This document shows positions 11,702 through 21,999 of a stretch of 64,000 bases of DNA, piece after piece (within the stretch, counting starts at the first letter, position 1; each line of letters starts with the position of its first letter). The stretch spans positions 13,335,962 to 13,399,961 of the forward strand of contig NC_134034.1 in NCBI RefSeq assembly GCF_964204645.1, in the 5' to 3' direction. The stretch is from Tubulanus polymorphus. Its lineage: Eukaryota > Nemertea > Palaeonemertea > Tubulaniformes > Tubulanidae. Below the pieces are notes generated by a model. It saw nothing but the letters and a program-made list of their open reading frames with translations, was not told where the DNA came from and ran no database searches. The position numbers were made by a program, and so were the translations under genes.

Positions 11702-12860
11702 TGATGACATCCATCATCGGTCTTTGAGGAAAAGTCCGTCCACTTTTTGACGTCGTAAATGGGAGCGTCCCAATGTCGTCACAAATTTCCCGTTGTATTT
11801 TCGCGTTGTTTATGGGAAGTGCCTGAATCGATGTGAACTAACTACGTCATTTATTGGCCTTCCAGAAAAAGTAACAAAATGCGAATTTTGGCGTCTATTC
11901 CGATAATCGAACACATTTATCTCTCGTTGTATTCTATCTAAAGAATTTTTATGTCTTGCACAATAAATATTAATGGCATTTAGTATATTACGTATGAGTC
12001 GTTGTGCACCACGTCATCAATATTGGTGTTGCAAAATTACAATTACAATTGTGAATTTTGGCTATTTCGTAATTGAATACATTTTATTCTCGCGGTTTTA
12101 TGTTTGATTATAACGATGATTATTTTTGAGATGATGTGTACTACGTCATCATTATATCGGGATGAGACTGGTTGCCGGTCATAATTTAATTATTCAAATT
12201 AGACTTTATTGATTCTTATTATTTATATTATATAGTATAGTATTTCTATTGTTCATAATCCATACAAACAATGTAATATTTAGAGAGATTTTATATGTTT
12301 ATATTATCTATTGTCGACGATATTAAGCAATATATGTGTTATTGTTCATGGTGTTCAAGTGAGTTTTGTTGTTTCTTTGAAATTAGTCAGAAAGTTAAAT
12401 TTACGAGTTGCCGCTTCTCAATTCTACTGAATGCATTATATACTGAGGTGAAATAACAGAGGGATAGCCCGGGAAGAAAGCAAAGCTTGTTTCACCCTTA
12501 GAAATAAAGACAGGGACATACGAAAATGCACACACTCATTCTCGTATGCAAAGGTGATATCGATGATAAGCGTTGTACATCATTTCAATTTTGCAACACA
12601 TTTAACGAGTAATCCATATTTCCGCAACTACGAATGTCAGGATGAGAATTATATTTAAAAATCAATCAATCTTGAAAAGTCTGAATCTGAATCTGAAAAG
12701 TGTATTGTGATGACCACGTCAACTCGTGTCAGTATCGCAGCAGGTATCCGTATAACAATGTCGGACTTATAAATGATATCTGATTTCCTCACGAAAACGG
12801 CGCCGACAGTTTATTATAATTTGTGGTAGCGCGTTGTAAAGATAGTTTCCATTATTTGCT
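11702..12860. other. Receptor 3' UTR and intergenic DNA
   Basis: AATAAA at 11962-11967, about 260 nt after the receptor stop, is a plausible poly(A) signal. The rest is AT-rich with weak direct repeats around 'tacgtcatcaatatt' and 'tacgtcatcattata' (12010-12155). No further coding region is recognised before the GPCR at 12861. Confidence 0.5.
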
Positions 12861-13814
12861 ATGGTTAGGCCTAATATGACTCGAATGCCCAGCCCTCTCG
12901 AATACAGATTACTAACAACTTTAGATGTCAGTCATCGCTCCGATTTGGAACTAACGCTTGATTGCTGTTTCACCGTTCTCTTCGTTATCTTCGGATTTAC
13001 GGGAAACAATTTCATAGTTATCATAATGTTGAAGCGAAGCTTCTGGAAACTATCTTACAGTCGATTCCTGTTCAGTCTGGCCATTTCCGACAACGTGCGC
13101 GTAGGCGAAGCCGCTTGTATTCTCGTGAACATTATCGGGATGAGATTCCTCGGCGAAAACGTCATCTCTTTCTACAGCGTTTGGGCAGTTATCATTCACG
13201 AACAACTAGTCGTTCTGACGACGTCGATGAGTCCAGTTTTATTAGTTCTCGTAACGATTGAGAGACTCTGCGCTATCCACTTTCCTTTCACTGCCAAACG
13301 TTTCTGGACACCGAAAACATCTTCTATAATGTGCGCCACTCTGACTGCGCTGATGTTTGCTATATTTTCCTTCACGTGGACGATCACTTGTGACGACCGA
13401 TCCCCGATAGAAAAATGCACATTTCCGAGTTTTGTTTACGTTTCGACCCAATACGCCTTATATTCATTGTTCATATATTTTCCAGCAGTGATTATTACAG
13501 TAGCGACTATCGTGATGGTCGTCACGATGCGGTCGAGCGATGCGGCGTCGTCCGCCTCGGGAAACGGTTCGATAAAAACCAATCAAGCCAGTCGCATGGT
13601 GCTGGCCGTCATGACGTTCTTCGTGGTGACTATGATTCCGGTTTGTCTACTGTCGTCTCTACGCGCGGTCGAGGGCTTGGATGTCGAGCTGAGACCTGCT
13701 TCTTACATCGCTTCGAAGATATTCGCCTTGAATTATGCGATGAATTTCTATCTGCATATTCTAGCAAGTAAACAATTTCGTACCGTGGCCATCCGTGTGA
13801 TGAAATGCCAGTGA
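12861..13814 (+). CDS. Rhodopsin-family GPCR, orphan, single exon
   Basis: An uninterrupted 317-aa frame from ATG with seven hydrophobic segments, sited in the plasma membrane. TM1 carries GNN at about 48-50, TM2 'LAISD' has the conserved Asp, TM3 ends in 'IERLCAIHFP' (ERL in place of DRY), and TM7 is 'NYAMNFYLH' in place of NPxxY. An N-glycosylation site (NMT) lies near the N-terminus. Oddities: I see no cysteine at the usual extracellular end of TM3, although ECL2 has two, and TM6 lacks CWxP. The short tail suggests a divergent peptide-type receptor of the kind expanded in lophotrochozoans. It starts about 1.2 kb after the large receptor on the same strand. Ligand and G protein cannot be inferred. 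Confidence 0.85.
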   Translation: MVRPNMTRMPSPLEYRLLTTLDVSHRSDLELTLDCCFTVLFVIFGFTGNNFIVIIMLKRSFWKLSYSRFLFSLAISDNVRVGEAACILVNIIGMRFLGENVISFYSVWAVIIHEQLVVLTTSMSPVLLVLVTIERLCAIHFPFTAKRFWTPKTSSIMCATLTALMFAIFSFTWTITCDDRSPIEKCTFPSFVYVSTQYALYSLFIYFPAVIITVATIVMVVTMRSSDAASSASGNGSIKTNQASRMVLAVMTFFVVTMIPVCLLSSLRAVEGLDVELRPASYIASKIFALNYAMNFYLHILASKQFRTVAIRVMKCQ

Positions 13815-14521
13815 GAAAACATAATTCTTGAATTCATTTTAAAATTAAACGACTTCCTCCTTCTCTTCTTGAATATTTCACTATCATTTACTTTCAAATT
13901 TTACGTACAACGAACTTTATCAATTTTATTTACATTTCTCGCTCAACGAACTATTACGAAATTTTGAATCAAAGCCATTTTTATACTTTCTATTGCAATT
14001 TATATACCCTTATTTCGCTGGTTATTTTTGGGATGTCTGTTTACAAATCGTCGCCAAATGCATCTCCGTATAAAATAGAAATATAGAGATTGAATGCTAT
14101 TTATTTTCTTTAGCGATTTTAGCAAATTTTCAAAGTATATCGCTCCATACAAGTTAAGTATAATGAACACAGCTATTCAATACACTTACAAGGATGGCTT
14201 TGAACGCAAAGTTCAGACACTGTGAAATGCGTTAAGACCTAACTATGATGCGCACGACAGCTAATGACAAAACTGTAAACCCTAAATGTTCCAATCGCGG
14301 AAAATATGCCGAGGACACGATGTATGAATTAAAAAAAAAATATTGACTACACTAATCGGTCCATTAAACAAAAAAGAATTTCTGCATACGGCAATGATTA
14401 ATGATGTATGAAGCCATTATCAAAATTGATTACTTTTTTCGTTACATGAAAAAGAAATGTAGGCTATGTATGCATACTCAGCTGATCGAAACCGTTGGCG
14501 GAAGGTGGGATGGTCACACTG
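13815..14521. other. Intergenic, AT-rich
   Basis: 3' flank of the GPCR. No credible reading frame or RNA gene was seen; short open frames near 14401-14619 lie partly in the MITE that follows. Confidence 0.4.
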
Positions 14522-14731
14522 TAGGCAGCAACACCTTGTTTCTCATTTCTACTGAGCGTAGAGTTAACCCGGCCAGCCAGCCACCATCTTCCAAGTACAT
14601 TACTTTTTTTAAATCATGATCAAGCTACAATAACAGACCAGGTTGCTTTAGAAACGAACTGCTTACAAATTTGCGGTTTACAAAAGTGAACCGGTCGATT
14701 AGGAGAAACTAGGTATGATTTTTGTTTAGGC
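14522..14731 (+). mobile_element. PIF/Harbinger-type MITE, diverged copy
   Basis: Contains 'accttgtttctcatttct', 'aaatcatgatcaagct', 'gaaacgaactgcttacaaat' and the right end 'ggagaaactaggtatgattttt', the same order as in the intact copy at 30630-30845. Ends are eroded and a target duplication cannot be read with confidence. Confidence 0.6.
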
Positions 14732-14964
14732 TTATACGGATTACAATATGCAATCGAAGTCATTCGAGCCAAACGATGCCGGAATTAATTATGGTTAACT
14801 GATTTCAGTGAAATCTTTTGCAACCTTCCTATACTACGACATTTAACCCAGCATGGCAGAAACCCGTTCACGATAGGTAAAACACAATATCCGTGTTGAC
14901 GCGATGAGGAGAGAATCCCACAATGATAATAAAAAGTCCGAAAATGAAACTTCGAGATAGTAGT

Positions 14965-15010
14965 TTATTCAACGTTTCGACTATATCCTAATAGTCATCT
15001 TCAGGAATAA
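14965..15010 (-). ncRNA. Hammerhead-ribozyme-like motif (left arm)
   Basis: Mirror image of the motif at 15397-15442 on the opposite strand, with the same pairing. See that entry for the structure. Confidence 0.55.
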
Positions 15011-15396
15011 TGAGATACTACAGAAATTATGAGATATATATACAATCCAGGGACAAAGAGACTAATTCAAGTAATCAGAGATGATACAAACTAAAGGAAA
15101 ATTAACGTAGAAACAGTTACACGCTAAAATAGATTAAAGGGAAGCAAACTAAGGGGTAATTATAAACAACAATAGTGAGTATAAATATAAATGACTTTAC
15201 TGACTTTAAGTTTCATTTATATTTATACTCACTATTGTTGTTTATAATCACCCCTTAGTTTGCTTCCCTTTAATCTATTTTAGCGTGTAACTGTTTCTAC
15301 GTTAATTTTCCTTTAGTTTGTATCATCTCTGATTACTTGAATTAGTCTCTTTGTCCCTGGATTGTATATATATCTCATAATTTCTGTAGTATCTCA

Positions 15397-15442
15397 TTAT
15401 TCCTGAAGATGACTATTAGGATATAGTCGAAACGTTGAATAA
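15397..15442 (+). ncRNA. Hammerhead-ribozyme-like motif (right arm)
   Basis: Stem I TTATTC/GAATAA (6 bp), core CTGAAGA, one extra U, stem II GACTAT/ATAGTC (6 bp, loop TAGGAT), then GAAA and CGTT before the distal stem I strand. The predicted cleavage site follows GUU. Stem III is only the self-complementary ACGU, which in known minimal type I hammerheads is stabilised by dimerisation. The extra U between CTGAAGA and stem II is non-canonical. Activity is untested. Confidence 0.55.
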
Positions 15443-15502
15443 ACTACTATCTCGAAGTTTCATTTTCGGACTTTTTATTATCATTGTGGGATTCTCTCCT
15501 CA

Positions 15503-16581
15503 GAAACCCGTTATCGCTGCTTTGCAGCTATATTTCTAGTTCGTCATTTTGTTGTTTACCCCAATCGCGTGGGTTTGTAGATTTAACTAACACGTGCGTG
15601 TATTTCGTCTGTTGTTACCGCCATAAGATGTAGGGCAGAGAGTTCGCCTTAATTAATGCGAAATTAATCTTATTTCTTTCATATCGAATATACCGACGAA
15701 ACATAATAAAGATTTAAGTGTCTAAATAAAATCTACCGGCTTTAAATAATTGTTTAAAACGTTCGCCTTCTGTCATTACTTGTTCGGATACCTAAATCAA
15801 CACCCACCAGCTGACTCCATTGCTATTGAAAAAAGGCTTTAGTACGAAATCGCTTTGTAAATTCCTTATAGAAAATATATCTAAACAAATAGCAATTTAA
15901 TCAACCTAGGTTTGCGTTGCTTTATGCACGAGTATGACATCATATGAACATATCACATATATATATATAGGCATCATAATGCGGGATTCCTCAAAAAACG
16001 ATTCCAATCAAGGAAGTCGCTGAAAACCGATACACTATTTCCTAAAGGTTAGTGCTATATTCGGTAAGAACCCTTTGCCTTTGCTTGGCCCACACAGGAA
16101 GCTACTTTTATCTGTATTTCTTTACAGTGCTCGTTGAAGATTAGATTGTAGGCCTATAGCAGTTTATTTGTTTTTTCTCTCATTAAATCTCTGTATTAAG
16201 CCTGAGACTGTCATATGCTTTCCGCGTGAAACAAATTTGAACTTGATCTCACTTGATACAGCGAGGCAACCATTGCTTTCTCTCGCCACAACCAGTGAGG
16301 AGTTCCTCGCGCCCAATCCAACAATGTGTTGTTTTGGTGGCTGTATTCCTGCTATGGTGGGGTTTGGGGTCACTACCAATTTTTGTTATTTACATTTTGA
16401 TGGAGGAGGGATCACTGAATATCATCACCCACCACGACCGTTAGACGTTGGAGCCAATTATGTCTATTCGATCTTACCGTGATAATTCTGGTCGTTCATC
16501 TTTTAGAGATTTCAATGTGTTTGTAACTAATTCTTATGTGTCTGTTTTAACGATTGTTAGGCAAATAATTGATAACCTACA
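15503..16581. other. Upstream flank of the small secreted-peptide gene
   Basis: AT-rich, with a (TA)n tract at about 15955-15970 followed by 'ggcatcat'. Open frames on both strands at 16164-16482 overlap each other and show no recognisable domain. Regulatory elements for the gene at 16582 probably lie here but none is diagnostic. Confidence 0.35.
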
Positions 16582-16863
16582 ATGTGGAAGTTGAAATCAT
16601 TTATTCTGCTAATCGCCGTGATGAATCTGATAGTGATGTCGCTAGTGAAGGCAGAAACAGACGACAGCGAGTTGAATAACGAGGTCGAGGCCATCGCCAA
16701 GGCGATTTTCAGACGCACAGTCGCAGCTTACGCGGACAATGACGACGACGATGACGACCTGAAAGCTATAACTAAACGAGGATTCTTCGGTTGGATCAAA
16801 AAGAATTGTGGTGGATCCATTGGAGGGGGTGGTTTCCGTGCCAAGTGTTCATATAGATGGTAA
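16582..16863 (+). CDS. Secreted cationic peptide precursor (antimicrobial-like), 93 aa
   Basis: The ATG start is followed by a hydrophobic signal peptide (about residues 1-24, ending VKA), an acidic propeptide (25-66, with a run of six Asp at 54-59 and a dibasic RR at 44-45), a KR processing site (65-66), and a 27-residue C-terminal peptide (67-93). That peptide starts GFFGWIKK, has two Cys (mature positions 10 and 23, one disulfide possible), a GGGG stretch, five Lys/Arg, no acidic residue, and ends in Trp. Signal, acidic pro-region, KR and cationic mature peptide is the usual layout of invertebrate antimicrobial peptides; a neuropeptide or venom-type peptide is also possible. AATAAA at 16935-16940, 72 nt after the stop, supports a real gene. 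I recognise no named family. Confidence 0.75.
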   Translation: MWKLKSFILLIAVMNLIVMSLVKAETDDSELNNEVEAIAKAIFRRTVAAYADNDDDDDDLKAITKRGFFGWIKKNCGGSIGGGGFRAKCSYRW

Positions 16864-16934
16864 AAAATCCGATTTCAATCATCTGACTACGTATTATATA
16901 TGATAATATATGATAATGAAATGATATAAATTAC

Positions 16935-16940
16935 AATAAA
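16935..16940 (+). terminator. Poly(A) signal AATAAA
   Basis: Canonical hexamer 72 nt downstream of the stop of the small secreted-peptide gene, in AT-rich 3' UTR. Confidence 0.7.
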
Positions 16941-17085
16941 GAAATCTATCATGATACAAAATCATTCTGAGTATTTAGTACATTCACAATCAGTATCTTG
17001 GCTCGTGTTCAAAAATGCACAAAACCCTGGGGCCGAAAATATACGTAAATAGACAAGGTTCTTCGCCTATCCCCTCCCCCAGCCC

Positions 17086-17678
17086 AGGGGCGGATCTAGG
17101 AGGGTGGCTGACAAAACGTAATGATGAAGAGACTGCGACTAGCGAGCCGCCCGGCGGCGAAGACCTAGCGACCGAAGGTCGCGAGACAGGGGTAGCCCCT
17201 CGACATTTAGAAAATCTTGAAAAATCCTCAAGAAATGGTGCAATTTGACAGCATTTGTGGGATGGTTTCAGTGAAAATTATAACATGCTGCTGAGCCGTG
17301 GCCAGGATGAGGTGTTGATAATTTTAATGAGATGATTGGGGGAAGCTAAGCAGGTCATTTTACAAACATTTGTCATCATAATTTACAATTTGTCATGGTA
17401 CTGGTTTTGGAAATTTCTTGACACAGTTTGGGAAAACGTCAAATATTTTTGATTGGGAAAATGACCGTTTACCGGATACATATGCGGCCTAGCGGAATGG
17501 CTGAGATACACTAGCATACATATATAATACAAAGTCACAACGCTACTGTTAGTTCTGATTCTGAGGCAGCTAACATTCTTATTAGAGATTTACACGAAAA
17601 AGCCCCTTATAAAAATATTTTGGAAGGTATTTGAGGGGGTGGCCACCCTATTCAAGCCCCCCCCCTAGATCAGCCCCT
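17086..17678. mobile_element. MITE with terminal inverted repeats AGGGGCGGATCTAGG
   Basis: The left end 'aggggcggatctagg' matches the reverse complement of the right end 'cctagatcagcccct' with one mismatch; 'ggtggc' and 'gccacc' extend the symmetry. Internal DNA has no transposase-like frame. Such CAGGGGCGGAT-type ends are common in hAT-like non-autonomous elements; that assignment is inference, since an 8-bp target duplication is not clear. A related half-end 'aggtccgcccctg' occurs near 51070-51082. Confidence 0.55.
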
Positions 17679-17679
17679 C

Positions 17680-18470
17680 AAAAGTTTACCATTCAGGACT
17701 TTGCTTCTGCATATGAAAATCAAACCGATAATCAGTGGCCATATCAAATTAGCAGGTGGTGTAATATATATATGCCGTCAAAAAATATTGCCGAGGTATT
17801 TCGAAGGGTGCTTTAAACTTAAGACCGTATTGGGCAATATGGCTACGGTCTGGATCCATACTTGATGGCTATAGTGACGATCAAAGAAGATTGTTAATTT
17901 CGCAATTACTCTTCGGCAGCTCAACACTCGCTTCTAATCGGTCAACAAGTGTCAGTGTGTCCGGTATAAAGTGGTGCTGTGCATATTGCCAATGATATAA
18001 TCGTTTATCATGTTTTGCGGACATACTCGTCTCCGCACCATGTTGGTGGGAATAAAGGGTTGAAAAAAGAGGTGGATTGTAAGATAATGAAACCACTGAC
18101 TGGTGAACTAACAAAGTTCAGAGAAGCTAATTAAGTAAACAAATAAAGACTTTCAAAGAATTATATTTACTCTCATACAACAATTATACAAAATGTCAGG
18201 TGTGCTCGAGGAATTATAATGCAAGATCCTCAAACACGTGGACTTTCAAAAAACAATCCAATCATGGACATATAAACAATAAACTTGAGTTTATACGTCC
18301 ATGGTCCAACCATAGACTCTCAAACAGAAACGTCTATTTTATTCTCATGACAAAAACTATACCTCGCTAAATGACAGGTATGTACTCGAGTTATGTAATC
18401 GTGTAAGTTCCTTGTTAACAAGTGAACAGTATTTTAAAAACAGCTCAAAATAAAAGCATTCAAACTGGAG
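17680..18470. other. Intergenic, no gene seen
   Basis: AT-rich DNA with no supported gene. A short open frame on minus (17881-18114) has no recognisable features. Confidence 0.35.
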
Positions 18471-18479
18471 ACAAATCCT

Positions 18480-18995
18480 ACAAAGTCATCATGGAAAGCT
18501 TAGTATTAACTCAACGTTCTTTATTTCATTTCCGTTAACATCATTTTTTTACTAGAAAACTAGAATTTCGCTGCACCTTGTCTTAACTATAAAGATTTTC
18601 AAACATTATCAGTTCGCTCATTTAATACATTTAATACAACGTTATTTCAGGGAAAACATGACAATAATTTTACTATCGATAACTAATCATGTTTATAGCT
18701 GTTTAACATTCTTTCTAGAAAAGATTACAATGTATCTCCCAGATATTATCCCTAAAACAATTAACAGTTACAGCAGTGATAGGGTGTGATATATAGGTAA
18801 ATGGACGCGTGATCTTTCATCAGTTATTTGAAGCATTCTATCGAATCACATATTTGTGTTTGATTTAGTTAAGGTTTATGGTTATTTGTTTTGTTTATTA
18901 CTGAGCCGATAGAATGCTTAAAACAACAACAGAAAAGATCTCAAGAGGTTGGGAAACACGGAGAAGGTTGTTCTATGAAAGAAGAACCTTTAATA
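18480..18995. repeat. Dispersed repeat, copy 1 (pairs with 41850-42235)
   Basis: Shares ordered blocks with 41850-42235: 'gtttatagctgttt', 'acccctaaaacaat' / 'tccctaaaacaatta', 'gaagcattctatcg', 'gatagaatgctt', 'gaacctt'. 'gaagcattctat' and 'atagaatgctt' also form internal inverted repeats. It is an unclassified transposon-like repeat with no coding capacity. Confidence 0.55.
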
Positions 18996-20099
18996 ATTAG
19001 ATTAAATTGATTAGACAAAATTCCCGATGATGAAGAATATTAATTAATTGTTTGTTGGTTTTGTTTATTTTTTCTATTACTTATAATTCAATTTGTTTTT
19101 GTTTTTTTTTATTTATTTTTTTTTATTTATATTTTTTTTTAATTTATTTTGTTATTTTGTTTTGTTTTGTTTTTTTTATATTATTTTCTATGTATTTTGT
19201 ACTATTTACATCATCAGGAATTTTCTACCGGTGAAATTATGGCCTCACTTTAAAAAAGTGCTACAAATTCACTGCTGCACCTAAATAATCGTTTTATCAT
19301 TAAAGGTGAAATATTCTGGGGTTTAACAGTTAGTCGCGAAAAAAGCTCGAGGGATTGTCCGTATACGCGCATCGGTGCAGAGAAAATCAATAGGTTGATA
19401 GTGGACATTAGTGTTCTATTGTCGGTTTTTTCGCCAGACCGTAGATGCATTAAAGATGAACTGGGGAACGACGTCAGGACGACGTTTATACTTTCTGTAA
19501 GAAACGGGAATAATATTCTCTTTTGAATGGAGAAAAATGTTCGATTTCATTGATTTTCTGATCTGTACATTTACCGGACGCGTTTAAACAGCGGTAACGC
19601 CGATAATATCAAATGTCTAATGAAAATAATGATATAAAAAATACTTAACTCCTAATATCGAATCTACGCTTTCGTTTCTAACTATGCTATCGCATTTGAT
19701 ACGCGGGCAATTTTCAATTCGACCATCATAGAGACTCGGGTTCAGTAGGAATGGTCTGCTTCATTTCTATCGACTCAAGGTCGGCTTCAAACCGAGTTTG
19801 CCGGTGCAGAGGACGCGGATTTGAGCAGAGAATCCAACGAGAAAGGCGGTTTACATTTAGTAAAAGTATCAGAAAATTTGTAATGGAATTTCACTGACGC
19901 AGAGTTTACCGAGTCAACTATTTATCGGAGTCTGTTTATCAGAGGCAGTCACCAGCTATCATTAATCAGTCATTGAATTTCTTATATAACTTTCATGTAT
20001 TTTTGCAACAATTGATGAAAAAATAAGTATATAAATCAAATCAAATCATATTATTATTATTATCTTTATCACTATCATTTCCAATATATGAATATATGA
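18996..20099. other. Intergenic, 3' flank of minus-strand GPCR
   Basis: A T-rich low-complexity tract at 19050-19210 produces Phe-rich open frames that are not credible. An (ATT)n microsatellite lies at about 20050-20065. The proximal part should be the 3' UTR of the GPCR on minus. Confidence 0.4.
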
Positions 20100-21218
20100 T
20101 TAGAAGCTGGTGTGATCTATATGATATGAAACCGCGATTGTTGAAACTGCGACGATGTCCCGGTCACACCTGAACCCGTCCGTAGCCGGGCATTGACCAG
20201 CTAGGTAAGTCGAAGTGGCGGCAGGTGACAGACTTCCGCGGTTGTGGCAGCACCGGCAGCGGCTGGCCAGATACCTTTTCAGTTCCAGCCGAAACCGCGC
20301 CCCGGTGATGCAGTATAGAAAGAAGTTAATGGCGTTGTTTGAATAAGTCAGCAACTCGAAGACTGAGTACAGCAAAGTCACGTGACCTTTGTAACGCACG
20401 TCGGCCGAGTACTTCCAACCGGAAGCGACGATATTGAGCACAACAATCGGTGACGTCAGCACTAGGAACACGATGCTGGTGGCGACGAGCATTACGCCCA
20501 CGGAGCGATTCACAGACGTTTTGACGTTGTTGATTACGTGAATAGATTTCGCATGTGCGGCATAAAGGGATTTCTGTCTATAATTCTCCGACCGGACCAG
20601 TTTAAACGCTATAAGAACGTTGCAAATAGATAGTAACGCGACAGGAACGCCCGAACAGGCGGCCATGTCGATCACATTGAAATATACCCAGAACTGTGTC
20701 CACGATGCTTTCGGTCGACAACCAGTGGCCGTTAACGTCAACGAAATCGGCACTACACTGTTCAGCCCAATCGACGCTAAAACGATGAAAAATACCAATA
20801 ACTTCCCGTTCCTTAACGTGCAAATCGATTTGGCTTTCAACGGTCGCCAAATGGATACGACCCGTTCTGTAGCGACGGTCGTTAAAATCCAAGCAGACGC
20901 GGGTACCGACGCGTAGGTGAGAAAATTAGCCGTTTTACACGTGACGTCACTGATCTCGTGAATATCCGTATCTAGCGAATAGCAGACGAACCGCGGAAGC
21001 ACTGACGCGTACAACACGAACAAATCGGCGAACGCCAACATTCTCAACTGATAACAAGACGTCGAAAGTCGCATGGACTTTTGTCGAAATACGACAATCG
21101 ATAAGATATTTCCGACGCTGCCCAGGCATATGATTATCGGTAGTCCTATTTTACGGATCGCGTAGGCCGTTCTGAAATCCGTGGTCAATGTCGCGTTAAC
21201 ACCGTCAACTATTTTCAT
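20100..21218 (-). CDS. Rhodopsin-family GPCR, peptide-receptor-like, single exon
   Basis: An uninterrupted 372-aa frame from ATG at 21218 with seven membrane segments. TM1 has 'GNILS', TM2 'LAFADLF' the conserved Asp, and TM3 begins with a Cys that can pair with the ECL2 Cys in 'ATGCRP'. TM3 ends 'ATERVVSIWRP' (ERV for DRY), and TM7 is 'NNAINFFLYC' in place of NPxxY. An N-glycosylation site (NAT) lies near the N-terminus. After TM7 is a cysteine cluster (SRCRCC), a likely palmitoylation site. The pattern fits the FMRFamide/thyrotropin-releasing-hormone-like peptide receptor group expanded in lophotrochozoans. It is unrelated in detail to the GPCR at 12861. No ligand can be assigned. Confidence 0.88.
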   Translation of the reverse strand: MKIVDGVNATLTTDFRTAYAIRKIGLPIIICLGSVGNILSIVVFRQKSMRLSTSCYQLRMLAFADLFVLYASVLPRFVCYSLDTDIHEISDVTCKTANFLTYASVPASAWILTTVATERVVSIWRPLKAKSICTLRNGKLLVFFIVLASIGLNSVVPISLTLTATGCRPKASWTQFWVYFNVIDMAACSGVPVALLSICNVLIAFKLVRSENYRQKSLYAAHAKSIHVINNVKTSVNRSVGVMLVATSIVFLVLTSPIVVLNIVASGWKYSADVRYKGHVTLLYSVFELLTYSNNAINFFLYCITGARFRLELKRYLASRCRCCHNRGSLSPAATSTYLAGQCPATDGFRCDRDIVAVSTIAVSYHIDHTSF

Positions 21219-21484
21219 TTCGAAATCAACAACAGCAACAAAACAGAAAAATCGGATGAAAATTGCAGATGAAAATTCCGCTGGTCAACGTCAAACTGAT
21301 TTGAGATGTAAATGCGGCGATTACATAGAGGTTTTTTTGTTCCAACTCTGTGCCGATCAACCAGTCTCTCGTTTAGGTTATAGTGAATAGATTAAATAAG
21401 CGCCGCGCTCGAGGAAAAAAATCGCTTGCGATCAAACGGATATCGAGGATAGCTCCATATTTCATAATTTCTGTGGTAACTTAA

Positions 21485-21535
21485 GTTTTTCCTGAAGATG
21501 CGACTGTTAGTATTAGGTCGAAACGTCGAATAAAA
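21485..21535 (+). ncRNA. Hammerhead-ribozyme-like motif, solo copy
   Basis: Reads CTGAAGA, TGC, a weak stem II (GACT/GGTC over a longer loop), GAAACGTC, then GAATAA. Upstream TTTTTC pairs partly with GAATAA. It is followed by 'aaactaccaactcgagg...', homologous to the arm of the 14905-15502 element. It is a diverged solo unit in the 5' flank of the minus-strand GPCR. Confidence 0.4.
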
Positions 21536-21588
21536 CTACCAACTCGAGGAAACATTTCAGACTCTCATCTCTGTATTGTCGGATTTTA

Positions 21589-21999
21589 GGCTTAGAAATT
21601 GATACCTTGTTTCTCATTTCTGCTCCCGGTCACCTATCTACCCTGTACCTAGTCCCGGTAAGCGGCTGTATCCACAGTGATCACGATCCTGGTGGTGTAC
21701 ATCAGGCATTAAAGTTCTTGGTGAACCCTGTACATTACTTGTTTTAAATCATGATCAAGCTAACAATAACAGACCAGGCAGTTATAGAAATGAACTGATT
21801 ACAAATTTTATTGCATTATTTAACAAATGACCCGGCCGACCTCCTCGTTACCCTGTACATCACTTTTGAAAAATCATGATCAAGCTAACAATAACAGACC
21901 CGGCAGCTATACGTTGAAGAGAACTGATTGCAAATTTTATTGCAGTTTACAAAATTGCCCGGCCGATAAGTAGAAACAAGGTATCATTCTATTTTAGCC
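21589..21999 (+). mobile_element. PIF/Harbinger-type MITE with internal duplication
   Basis: Flanked by TTA on both sides (21586-21588 and 22000-22002), a TWA target duplication. Termini are GGCTTAGAAATTGATACC and its counterpart GGTATCA...TTTAGCC. The internal segment ('catgatcaagctaacaataacagacc...') occurs twice, making 411 bp against 216 bp for the copy at 30630. No transposase is encoded. Confidence 0.7.

Larger units (their letters stand above)
14905..15502. mobile_element. Long palindromic element with two hammerhead-like motifs, copy 2
   Basis: Two arms of about 287 nt are near-perfect reverse complements (left 14905-15191, right from about 15208 to 15502) around a spacer of about 16-20 nt. 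A 12-nt direct repeat (cagaaacccgtt) occurs at 14857-14868 and 15501-15512, like a target duplication. Between the left repeat and the palindrome is a short hairpin AACAC...GTGTT, the same layout as copy 1 at 1526-1852. Each arm contains one hammerhead-like core (14965-15010 on minus, 15397-15442 on plus). The near identity of the arms implies a recent origin or gene conversion. The RNA would fold into a long double-stranded hairpin. Confidence 0.75.

Noticed and set aside
19052-19284. Phe-rich open frames
   Set aside because: Translation of a poly-T tract in low-complexity DNA.
20602-21129. Additional frames within 20100-21218 on both strands
   Set aside because: Shadows of the GPCR coding sequence.
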